In this document: one piece after another, positions 11,382 to 20,681 of the stretch
Layout of the letters: each line of letters opens with the position of its first letter
Position numbering within the stretch: position 1 is the stretch's first letter
Assembly: GCF_000002995.4 (NCBI RefSeq)
Contig: NW_025062351.1
Location: forward strand, 1-26,772
DNA length: 26,772 nt
From: Brugia malayi
Lineage: Eukaryota; Nematoda; Chromadorea; Rhabditida; Onchocercidae
Reading direction: 5' to 3'
Notes under the pieces: generated by a model
What the model saw: the letters and a program-made list of their open reading frames with translations, nothing else
The model's database searches: none
What the model was told of the DNA's origin: nothing
Position numbers and translations under genes: made by a program

Positions 11382-12335
11382 CTCCCGATCAGAAAAGGTG
11401 GGTAATGCGTGGGGTTTATAAGAAAGTGGGGGTTGTTTACTTCTATTGATCTGTTTTTGATCGTGTAAATCTCTACAGGTTTCTGATGATGGTGCGGTGA
11501 TAGTTGTTTGGTCCTCCTTTAATCGAGATTGTCGTTTTGTATTGCTCCTAGTTCGCATCGCAATAGGTTCCTGGAGCTCCTCAGTGTTCTGTTTGGTTTC
11601 CGGAATTTTCATATTTTCTTTCTTATTAGGTTCAAGATGAATTTCTTCATCATTAACCTCGAGAGGGTACAAGACATTTATTGGACGATCGAGAAGTTTC
11701 CCAGTGGGAGTTTCCACCTAAACGTTCCTAACTTTACCGTCTTTATCGATTTTGATGTCCTTGATCCGTAATAATTTCCACATTCCTCTTGGAATTCCCG
11801 ATTCATTTAAGAGTACAATCTCTCCCTTTCTTGGAGTTCTTTTTTGTGCTCCTTTGGATGAGGTAATTTCCCTTTGCGTGCGTTCTCTGAGGCTAGTTAA
11901 ATATTCGGTTCTCCAGATTTCCCAAAAAACATTGAGAGTTTTAAGGGTACTTTCCCAGTGTCTCACGAGTTTTTCTCTGGTATCTAGTCTATAAGGGGTG
12001 AATTCTTCCTGCCTGCTATAAACTTCATTTATAGGTAGATGGAGCGAAGCGTTAAGCAAAATAAAATCAATTGGACGTATAATGACGCAATCGTCAAAAT
12101 TAGCGTAAGTTAGTGGTCGGGTATTAAGTATACTTTCAACGTCTGCAATTAATGTTACCAATTCCCTTTCCGCTAGGAATTTTCTGCCAATGGCTCTTCT
12201 TAGCGCATTTTTCGTTAACCCAATTAATCTCTCGTAGATTCCTCCTTGCCACGGAGCCTTTGGTATAATATTTTTCCAAGTCATTCCTCCCTTTGCTAAG
12301 AAGTTGGAGACTTTGACTTGTGTCATAAGAGTCAT
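11358..12335 (-). pseudogene. BEL/Pao integrase C-terminal half and tail, copy A (broken)
   Basis: The frame from 12335 down to 11718 covers the end of the integrase core and the following domain. It has the GGIYERLIG motif with the catalytic Glu of the DDE set, then a DUF5641-like segment (PRKGEIVLL, RGMWKL). A TAG at 11718-11720 interrupts it where copy B has a Gln codon. The same frame continues to 11358 as a basic, Ser/Thr-rich tail ending inside the LTR. Its start overlaps the upstream integrase piece because a 23-bp tandem duplication (12312-12354) shifts the frame. Confidence 0.88.
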
Positions 12336-13180
12336 TTGACTTGTGTCATAAGAGATCTGAAAGCCTGGAATTGAGTGGCATTGTCACTCAGAATTAGCTC
12401 AGGACACCCTCGTCTCGCAACAAATCTTCGGATAGCATGCAAAAAGGTTTCTGCGGATTGGTCTTCTGCTAATTCGAGATGTATGGCTCTTGTTGTAAAG
12501 CATGTAAATAATATTACCCACCTTTTTGTTGACACGCTATTGCCCTTGATTAAAAGAGAGCCAAAATAATCCACGCCAACATGTGCGAAGGCTCTAGATC
12601 GATTGACACGAGTTTCCGGGAGACTTGCCATTGGTGGTAATTTAAACGATCTAGAGTTCCAACGTTTACAGATTCGACATCTGTTTATTATTCGCTTTAC
12701 TTCAGTCCTGCCTTTGGGAATCCAAAATCTACTCCTTAATTCTGAAAGTGTATGGGCGATACCTGAATGACATAGATTTTCATGTTGGTATAGTATAAGG
12801 AGTTCTGTTATTGAGTTGTTCCGAGGGAGATAGATAGGATATTTGCTAGTTTCAGGCAGTTCCGAGTTCACGAGTCGGCTAGTAGATCTCCATAGTTTAT
12901 CATCGTGGAATAAAAATTCGGTGTGGAATAAATTCCACTTGTTTATTTCGTCGTCATTGATTCCTTCAGATTGTGCTTGTCTAATTAACAGCCATTCTGA
13001 CACTTTGTAATCTTCAGCTGTAAATCGACTTCTTTCGATTGAAACAGACTGTAGCCATGATAATCTGCCTTTAGTTGTTAATCGAATGAATTTAAGGATC
13101 CACGCTGTTGTTCGTAACAGTCTTAGCCATTTGCTAAAACGTTTGCTATCAATAAATTGAAAGTTATGATCCATGCATAT
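12332..13180 (-). pseudogene. BEL/Pao integrase N-terminal half, copy A
   Basis: Contains the integrase zinc-binding region ([10 protein letters not shown], then CRICKR) and the core with the first two catalytic acidic residues (HVGVDYFG and [10 protein letters not shown]). It is in the same frame as the upstream RNase H piece but is separated from it by a TGA at 13181-13183 that both copies share. It runs out at the copy-A-specific 23-bp duplication. Confidence 0.88.
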
Positions 13181-14250
13181 TCACGAGACTTCTGATATAG
13201 TGATTTCTTCTGGTTCGTCACTGTTGTCAAATTCGTATTCCCATTGTGGCCAACTGATTTCTCCTTTTACTAGCCACGACGGTCCATGCCACCATGGTGT
13301 AAAACTTCTAAGTTGGTTTGGATTAAGACCTCTAGTTGCCACGTCTACATGGTTATCTTCTGATGGAATATAACGAAAGATAAATTTCGTTTTACGTATT
13401 TCCTCGACTCGGTTTTGAACAAATCTTGGTAATAGGTTGGAATGGTTTTTTATCCAATATAAAGCACATTTAGAATCTGACCATAAAATTATCCTTGTAT
13501 TGACGATATCCAGCTGTGTTATGACAAATTGCGCTGCTCGCGTTCCGATTAGTATGGCCATTAGCTCTAGACGCGGTATTGTCATGCCTTTAATAGGAGC
13601 AATGCGAGATTTTGCAAAAATGAGCGATAACTTTGTTTCTTGCATATCCTGACTCACTAAATACACTGCTGCTGAATATGCTACGCTTGAAGCATCAGTA
13701 AATACATGTATTCCAATTAAATCTGTAGAAGTTGTTACAAATCGCGGTAAGTCTTTTACGACCGTTGCCCATTCAGCAATAAGAAATTTCCATTGCTTAT
13801 GGTCTTGCTCATCTAATATCTGATCCCACGAATTATTCTTTTTCCATAAATTTTGCAAAAATATTTTAAATCTTACCATTATTGGAACTAAAAATCCTAG
13901 TGGATCATATTGTGATGCAACAAACTGTAAGATCGTTCTTTTTGTTAGTTCTCGGTCATTCCATGGATTTAATTTTATCTGAATGACGTCTTGACAGGGA
14001 TTCCATGAGATGCCGAGGATTTTCGTATTTTTTCTTATTGCTCGATCTTGCTGCGGCAGTTCTGCATAAAATTCTTCGTCGTTAGATAAGAACTCCCTTA
14101 GATTCATTGAGGCTTCATTGAAGATGGATTTCATTTCTGCATATTTTTCTAATGCGTCCTGCGTTCCGTTTGATGACACAATAACGTTGTCCACATAAAG
14201 GTTTTTCTTTATTTCTGCGGCTAATTCACTAACGTGGTTTTCCAAATGAT
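13181..14250 (-). pseudogene. BEL/Pao reverse transcriptase C-terminal part and RNase H, copy A
   Basis: Begins just downstream of the RT frameshift and holds the RT active-site motif, here YVDN. It then has the Pao connection region (QYDPLGFL) and an RNase H with acidic residues in FTDASS, PRLELMA, WSDSKCA and HVDVATRG. It ends at a TGA (13181-13183) shared by both copies, so that stop predates the duplication. The protein is identical to the copy B fragment over the shared 317 residues. Confidence 0.9.
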
Positions 14251-14253
14251 AAT

Positions 14254-14638
14254 TCAGGGTAGCAGATAGTAAAAAGGGGATGATATTACTCCAAACGGGA
14301 TTCTTCTAAAACGGTAACATTTTATATTCTCGTTGGATACACTTCCTTCTACTTCCTTTAGCCAAAGGAAGCGAGTACAATTTCTTTCTGAAAGGTGTAA
14401 CTGTATTTGTAAGAATGCCTTTTCAATGTCAGCTGTGATTACCCCTTTCATCATTCTAAAGCGTAATAATCCTCCCACAAGATCTGGGAGGTTAATTGAT
14501 CCACGATATAATACTTCATTTAAACTTTTCATTCCCTTTATGTGCGCTGAAGCATCATAAACAATCCTTAACTTAGTGGTAGTTTTACCTGGATTACGAA
14601 CATCATGATGTGGCAGGTAATGAATAATTTTCACGACA
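14254..14638 (-). pseudogene. BEL/Pao reverse transcriptase fingers/palm fragment, copy A
   Basis: A 126-codon RT piece with [16 protein letters not shown] and the [10 protein letters not shown] motif carrying a catalytic Asp, ending after the FGVISSPF region. The frame is lost at a homopolymer (A run 14271-14275 on the plus strand), one base short of continuing, in both copies. Its 5' end coincides with the retained 10-bp LTR terminus, so everything upstream in pol and gag is deleted. Confidence 0.88.
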
Positions 14639-14710
14639 GATACGATGACAGATCAAAACTATAGTTTTCTTTCACGACAGATATGATGACAGATCAAAAC
14701 TATAGTTTTC
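14629..14710. repeat. Two tandem 41-bp units at the retroelement edge, copy A
   Basis: Units 14629-14669 and 14670-14710 each contain the LTR terminus TTTCACGACA, then GATAC or GATAT, then GATGACAGATC, then the palindrome AAAACTATAGTTTT (14655-14668 and 14696-14709). Only the first GATAC matches the left target site exactly. The second unit most likely arose by tandem duplication of the element edge plus flank after insertion. Both copies of the 10-kb unit carry it. Confidence 0.85.
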
Positions 14711-16292
14711 TCGAAAAAATGAAGTGAAATGGTACGAAATTATGAATAATTATCAAAATCATTATCATTTCACAGTAATATTGGCAATTTGAATTTTTTT
14801 TTTACCTTATTTGACAAAAGAGAGGTATTCTTCAATGCTCCACTAACGGAAAAGTAGTAATAATACCAATAATAATATTATTATTGGTATTAGTATTGTT
14901 ATTGGTATTATTACTACTGTTATTATTATTATTGTTATTGTTGTTATTATTAATCATTATGAATGTATGCTAATAATAGATATTAATTCTTCATTCACTT
15001 TAAATATTTTACTTCGTCGTTTAAACACTGTCGAAAATATCGAAAACAGCAGATGGATTGAGAAATATTTAAAAAAAAGAAATGAGAAACAATTATTTCA
15101 TAGTTTTAATGAAGCAATTAAAGTACTAAAAATGTGAGATATATTCAAAAGGAAAATATGATAAGAAATGAATAGAAATAGTAGATCGATCAGTTTGTTA
15201 GTTATTTCAAAAGAGAGAGAGAATTCATTTCAAAATTGTTTTTCATCCTTTTCATCTCTGTTACCAAAGTAACGGATAACTTGTTGTGTCATCAAAGTCA
15301 ACCAACAATTCATGCACTGTGAGAAGTGCCGGTAGAAGCATAGCTGCTAAAGTATTTCAACTTATTGTTAACTTAGAGTAATATCTGCTAAGAAGTAATT
15401 AACTAATTTATTGATCCAAATAATCTTTTTAGTAGTAAAAACAAAGCATTCACATTTTGTTTCGAAAATTCTCGTTGTTTTGATCAATATTGATATTCAA
15501 ATATACGTACGTATTGTAATCTATCTATATGCAAATTAGTAGTAGTAATGAAATAAATTATACTCTCAACAATTTCTTCAATTCTAATTGATCTGATAAC
15601 AGCTATCACTTAATTTTTGTTCGTTGTATGAAGCGGTTTTGAAAGAATTTTAAAAGTTATCAATATTATTAGCATCATTATTGCTTTACAAGGGACAGTT
15701 TTTCATTTAATTTTAAATTATAGAAAAATATAATTTAAAATTATAGAAATTATCAACACTGCCATCATCATCATCACTATCACCATCATCATCATCATCA
15801 TCGGTATCGTTATCATCATCATGACAAACTAACTCAAAGTGCAAACACTTAAAGGAGAGTGGAAAATTTTCGAAATAAATTACAATCCTAAGTGTGGCTT
15901 TGTTACCTCAGCAAATGCTACTAATAAATATGGAGAGGATTTCCTTCCTTTGCTTCTCACTTATAAAAAAACAAATCTAATGCATCACTGAAAAACTGTT
16001 ACTAAAATCTGGTTGGTAGTTTTTTATTAAACACGAATGTTACAAAGACAAAAAGGAAAGGGATGTTCGAAAATATTGCCCTTTTTAAATCCATGCAGTG
16101 CAAAATTCAAGAATAGTGGCAAATGGAATTTCTATCAAATTTATAAACAAAATTTCATTCTATTATTTGAATCAAAGAATGAAAAAATAGTGAAAATTCG
16201 GGGAGTATAGCAATGTTGATCTAAAATTCTGTTTAAAATAATGAGAGTGGAAAATTGGGGATAGATTAAATTATACTTCAGAAGTATCGAGA
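14711..16292. other. AT-rich spacer with palindrome and microsatellites, copy A
   Basis: Between the retroelement and the ESCO stop codon. It has a long palindrome near 14853-14918, a TTA/TTG-rich tract to about 14955, and a CAT/ATC microsatellite at about 15761-15823. No coding exon is seen. The proximal part left of 16293 is presumably ESCO 3' UTR. Confidence 0.6.
14853..14918. repeat. Long palindromic AT-rich sequence, copy A
   Basis: TAATACCAATAATAAT (14861-14876) is followed directly by its exact reverse complement (14877-14892), a 32-bp perfect palindrome. A wider arm AGTAGTAATAATACCAATA pairs with the reverse complement ending at about 14918. It can form a hairpin or cruciform. It is conserved in copy B at 24518-24549. 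Confidence 0.85.
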
Positions 16293-17543
16293 TTAGTGAC
16301 AAGTCTCAGGATTCAAATTGTAAAGAAGGACTTTTCCTCCAGAAATATAATTTCTAGCAAACGCTAAACCACTATCTGTTAGACTACTAAATGCAATCAT
16401 TTCACGTGGCACAGAATCAGAACTGACGAAATACGATCGTGCATGATCCAACAAAAGTGCTGCAATGCCTCTACGTCTTAAAGTTTGATGTACCCAGATT
16501 CGATTAACACCCATGTATACATTGTTGCTTGTTGGGATTATATCATTATTTGCTGCACTGTTTTCCTTGAAATTAAATGCAAATTATAATTAATGTTAGG
16601 CTGTGTACACACAAATATTGTCAAGACAACACATTATGCATTCACTTAAATTACAGATTTTTCTCTCAAAAGAAAGATATCAAGTAAGACTTTTTACTTG
16701 TGGATAGAAATGGAATGAAATTAAAATTAACTGATAACACGAAAAGGATATACTTCTGCATACTGCAGTTGTTTCCTGGAAATCTTTTCAACCAGTGCTA
16801 CAGCACCAATAAAGTAATATTTGTCTGAAGCTGTAACGTATACCCAAGCTTGTCTTCTACCATCCGATGTCCAAACTTGCGCTAAATCTGGTGTATAGCC
16901 TAATTCTTTATTGATGCATTCCAAAATAATCTATAAATATGCCATGATGAGGAAAGAATAACAGAAATATGCACTAAACTGATACGATGAATCAAATGAG
17001 AAGAGAATATTTTTAATTTTTAAATTGATATATAAGATGAAGTAAACTTCCAACTGTCTGAATTTATAAGAAATCTATGATTTACGTGTAGTCTGATGCA
17101 TATCGAAATGTTATCAACAAGAAAGAGATAAACCTTATCAACACGTGTTTTCAATGTACATTTCGATGTTTGCGTAATGCAAAATATGTGACTATAATTC
17201 CCTTCGAATTGTTCAACAATGCAAAAAGCAGCCCTTAAAACAGTGTAAGACTGATTAATCTGTAGCCATAAAAATTTAAAATGTGGTTTAAATTCAAAGC
17301 ATTACTGATGACTGTTATGAAGACGAGTATGCAGAAAGCATAAACTGACATTTCCAGTGGAAATTTCAATTTTAAATTCAAATATGACATATAAAAGATC
17401 TGCTGAAAAGGAAAGCTGTACCGTTTCCAAACATTTAGCTGTGAGCTTTGCACACGAAACCATTTGGTTGATAGAAAACGATTGTGAAATTCTTGATGTT
17501 GCTTCTGATCGAATAACGAATCGCAATCATATACCATATCACA
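16293..17543 (-). pseudogene. ESCO: ESCO/Eco1 cohesin N-acetyltransferase, copy A, lacking its 5' exons
   Basis: Nuclear enzyme that acetylates the cohesin subunit SMC3 to establish sister-chromatid cohesion. Four exons join in phase: 17543-17422 (zinc finger, from its second Cys, with 14 residues to HQEFH, donor CG/GTACAG), 17233-17134 (acceptor TTTTAAG, donor AAG/GTTTAT), 16930-16732 (acceptor ATTTATAG; ECINKELGYTPD...RVI), and about 16552-16293 (acetyltransferase core). The last exon has VNRIWVHQTLRRRGIAALLL (acetyl-CoA loop), MIAFSSLTDSG and the C-terminal LLYNL, as in the family. The start of the last exon (16552) is the least certain. The exon upstream of 17543, with the first zinc Cys, should follow across an intron, but the duplication junction lies only about 13 bases away. 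This copy therefore has no visible promoter or N-terminus. Confidence 0.88.
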
Positions 17544-17641
17544 CTGAAGATGGTGACCATTGTGGTATATATTTCGATCGATTAATATAATTTTGTGTTT
17601 GTTTTTTTTTTTTTCATTTCAGGTGAGAAGGGTAACTAACA
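17544..17641. promoter_or_regulatory. Duplication junction: chimeric head-to-head intergenic stretch
   Basis: About 98 bases separate the last retained ESCO exon of copy A (minus strand) from the nlp start codon of copy B (plus strand). The left ~13 bases are ESCO intron next to its TTCAG acceptor. The rest is nlp upstream sequence with the TTTCATTTCAG acceptor at 17612-17622, followed by GTGAGAAGG. No native nlp promoter can fit here, so transcription of copy B nlp would need a new or read-through source. Confidence 0.7.
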
Positions 17642-18659
17642 ATGGAAACTATGAGAATTCTTATACTCATTTCATTAGCTGCTGCCATTGTTCAATCAGA
17701 ATATTATGGTAATATAGCTTTTTTTTTTTTATTAAAAAAGAAACTAGCTGAGTAAAATGAAAAAAAAAAAAAAATGTAAAATGAAACTGAGCAAAATGAA
17801 ATTTGAAAAATACTAAATGATTATTCTATCGTACTTTTTTAAAATAAAATTTTTTATCGCATTCTAATTAATTAATTCATTAATTATTATAATCAAAAAT
17901 AGTTGGAAGGAATAGATAAGGGAATTAATTTGTTATCATTACATAAGCTATAAATTTTAATTAATTTAGGCTAATCAATCTTCATCTAAAATGTCAACTG
18001 TTTTGTCGTTTTATGATGATGAAAAATGCATACTTTGATTTACTAAAAAAAAAAAAAGAAGAAAATTAATAATTTGCTATTTAAATTTTACAGCCAATTA
18101 CAACGATCCATTGACAAGAGATTCCATGAATTTCGAAAAACGAGCGGTGCCATCTATGCGCAATATGATCAATTTAAACAAAAGAAGTGACAGTGACAAC
18201 GGCGCATTTGACCGCGAGTTTCTCCATTTCGGCAAACGAGAGGTGCCATCTAAGCACAATATGATCAATTTAAACAAAAGAAGTGACAGTGACAAAGGCG
18301 CATTTGACCGCGAGTTTCTCCATTTCGGCAAACGAGAGGTGCCATCTAAGCACAATATGATCAATTTAAACAAAAGAAGTGACAGTGACAACGGCGCATT
18401 TGACCGCGAGTTTCTCCATTTCGGCAAACGAGAGGTGCCATCTAAGCACAATATGATCAATTTAAACAAAAGAAGTGACAGTGACAAAGGCGCATTTGAC
18501 CGCGAGTTTCTCCATTTCGGCAAACGAGAGGTGCCATCTAAGCACAATATGATCAATTTAAACAAAAGAAGTGACAGTAACAGCGGCGCATTTGACCGCG
18601 AGTTTCTCCATTTCGGCAAAAGGTCAACAAATATACATTTGTATGAAATTTTTAGGTAA
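17642..18659 (+). CDS. nlp-13: nlp-13-like neuropeptide precursor, copy B, repeat-expanded (210 aa)
   Basis: Exons 17642-17708 and 18094-18659 join in phase 1 to an open 210-residue precursor. The signal peptide is as in copy A except Thr5 to Arg. Processing at KR gives five SDSxxGAFDREFLHFG peptides with Gly for amidation, separated by EVPSKHNMINLNKR (four copies) and one AVPSMRNMINLNKR, with tail STNIHLYEIFR. The first unit reads DSMNFEKR, having lost the amide-donor Gly. Relative to copy A, 764 bp between two similar peptide codons (A 8062 to 8826) is missing, fusing exon 2 to the distal exon without breaking the frame. A candidate AATAAA lies at 18969-18974. The coding frame looks intact, but the upstream DNA is foreign. 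Confidence 0.87.
18240..18623 (+). repeat. Four tandem 96-bp coding repeats in nlp copy B
   Basis: Units 18240-18335, 18336-18431, 18432-18527 and 18528-18623 are nearly identical. Each encodes EVPSKHNMINLNKR, then SDSDK, SDSDN or SDSNS, then GAFDREFLHFGKR. Counting the non-repeated first peptide, the residues before GAF run N, K, N, K, then NS. That alternation suggests duplication of a 192-bp dimer. Copy A has a single equivalent segment with different bases. Confidence 0.95.
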
Positions 18660-20676
18660 AAACAAGAGTAAACCAGGAAGTAATTAACAGATGAGAGAAA
18701 GGTATAGCTGAGAGTTCGCATATTTCAGTATGACATATGGGAAGGAACAGAGATTGTTTAAGTCTTACTGTCAGCTAAGTAAATGTGCAATTTAGTTTTT
18801 ATTTTTGATTTGATATTTTTTGATTTCTTTCAAAATTTTTTTAAATGTTTTATCAAAATATTGCTTAATAATCTTTTTATTTTAAAAAAAAAAAAAATAT
18901 TTTTTGTTTTATAGTTGCATGGATGAATATAAATTCTTCTATGCAGCAATCAGCACTTTTAAACTTTAAATAAAATATTCTAATCAATTCAAATGTTGGC
19001 AGAAAAATTTTTTAAATATCATCTATGTAATAAAAATAGTAATAATATAATATTAAAAATATAATAGTGTGACATTTCTTTTAATATTTTTTATGTGTTT
19101 TTTTCTTTTCAGATAATCACCGAATGAAATTCATCACAAAAGAATACAAAATTTTAAATGTGTCGTAAAAAATTTTCTCTGTTTCAGAGCCAATATCATT
19201 TTTGTTTAGCTTTCAATGTTTCACAAAAATAACTTTAAACTTTTCATAGTTTTATTCGATAAATTGAATTATGCAAATTAATTACTAAAAGCTGATAAAG
19301 TTGCAATTTTGATGAAATTTGAATGAATTATGCTAATTAATGGCTCTTTTTCCGAGAGAAAATTATGGTGGTATACTTCAAATTGTATTTGTTTATTGTG
19401 AATGAAACTATTTCTTACTTGGAACAAGTTCATTACCTTTAATATTTACTCTTAAATTTGGGAAAAAAAAAAAAAAAGAAAAACTCAACTTGGAAAATAA
19501 ATCAACTTGGAAAAAGCTTCTTGTCAAGCCGATTCTCATTAACAGAAGAAGTGACCACAGGACAAAAATGAAAAGAAATGATTAACTTCAGAACAACGTA
19601 GTTAAATTCTAAAAAAAACGTTGCATGGACAAAATTTGATTTGATAAAATTCAGAATTGGAATCAAACTCAAAATTTGAAACGACAATTGCGCCACAGTG
19701 CAGAAAATTGTGATTGCTAAAGCTGTTCAGAAATAAAATGAATTATTTGATTTATTGCATAAAACAATGGATATTGCTCTTTCATATTTGATATGACACT
19801 TAGTCCTTTAAACTTTTCCTATTAACTTTTTCAATTTTTTATTCAATTATACACCCAATAACCAACTAATTTCTGCATCGCTCCTTTAATGCTAAATAAT
19901 TATATTAAAAAGTTTGTTATTTTAATTGAATTAAATCATTTAATTTACTTTTCTGCGACACGAAATGCCATATAAAATGGTTGCAAATGCCTTAAATCAA
20001 ATATTGAAAACAACAAATAATCTAATAATTGAATAATGGATAGCAAATGTAAAAACCTAAGATTACTTTACCTTTTCAATAAAGTAAATCGAAAAAAAAA
20101 ATCGGTAAAATCAATTTAGAAGTTTACTCTTTGTCCCTTTTGTCAGTTGATTACTGATGAATGAACAAAGATATCAAAAAATTATCAATTTAAAAATCAG
20201 TAGAAAGCTTACTTTTTTTCATTTTCCAGCAAAAATTTCACTGAATAAGAAATGAATTTGTAGGAAATTTTTTAAATTTTAAAATTTAGCAAATAATTTT
20301 TGAAATTTGATAACGTTTATAAAAGTTCGCTTATTATAGATGATGATATCTGACCTTTTATCACTATTGGCATTAATATCAAAAAGTGATAACAATTATA
20401 ATTGCGATGCTAGCATGCTAATCCTCTCTTTTTTTGCCAATTACTTATCAATAATATAAAGTTTAAGAACACTGAAATTACTATAAGAAGATAATAGAAG
20501 ATTTTATTTGCTACTGATTTATGCAAATTTATTTTTAGTCTTAAATTCTATTTGTAATAATTTTCCCTTCTTTTCCTTTCCTCTTAGTTTAGCATTGATT
20601 ATTAATAATTTAGCGAACTAATAAAAGCAAAATAACAGTTTATTTTGAAAATTGGTACTTGAATATCGATTTTATT
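18660..20676. other. AT-rich spacer, nlp 3' region to retroelement, copy B
   Basis: Counterpart of 8977-10976, with few substitutions and several homopolymer indels. A local change near 19486-19515 repeats CAACTTGGAAAA. No exon is seen. Confidence 0.6.
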
Positions 20677-20681
20677 GATAC

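Larger units (their letters stand above)
10982..14638 (-). mobile_element. BEL/Pao LTR retroelement remnant, copy A
   Basis: Minus-strand remnant with reverse transcriptase, RNase H, integrase and C-terminal domain pieces followed by a 400-bp 3' LTR. Family assignment rests on the RT (YLPHHDV near its start, Pao-type), the RNase H (TDAS, PRLEL, SDSK) and the integrase with a DUF5641-like tail. Gag, protease and the first part of pol are missing. The right edge keeps only the last-10-bp terminus TTTCACGACA, which is also the LTR terminus, followed by the GATAC target duplication. An internal deletion therefore removed nearly all of the 5' LTR through early pol after insertion. The reading frame is broken at several points and the element is not autonomous. 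Confidence 0.9.
7519..17556. repeat. Tandem segmental duplication, copy A (about 10.04 kb)
   Basis: From about 7519 to the start of copy B the sequence is repeated almost base for base at about 17557-26772. The offset is 10,038 at the start. It becomes 9,299 after a 764-bp loss inside the copy B nlp gene (plus small intron indels), 9,683 after four extra 96-bp repeats, and 9,657 at the ESCO exons. Breakpoint sequences share CCATTGT (7519-7525 and 17557-17563), suggesting microhomology. The unit carries the nlp-13-like gene, a retroelement remnant and ESCO exons. About 440 bp at its right end (17116-17556) is not covered by the part of copy B that is visible. Confidence 0.93.

Noticed and set aside
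13181..14250. YVDN instead of YVDD at the RT active site as a sign of inactivation
   Set aside because: Both copies share it and I cannot exclude that it is normal for this Pao lineage. The frameshifts are the firm evidence of inactivity.
11529..14560. Several plus-strand frames across the retroelement (and their copy B twins)
   Set aside because: Antisense to clear RT, RNase H and integrase sequence.
17357..17590. 77-aa plus-strand frame across the duplication junction
   Set aside because: It is antisense to the ESCO zinc-finger exon and its flanking introns; the minus strand carries the recognisable protein.
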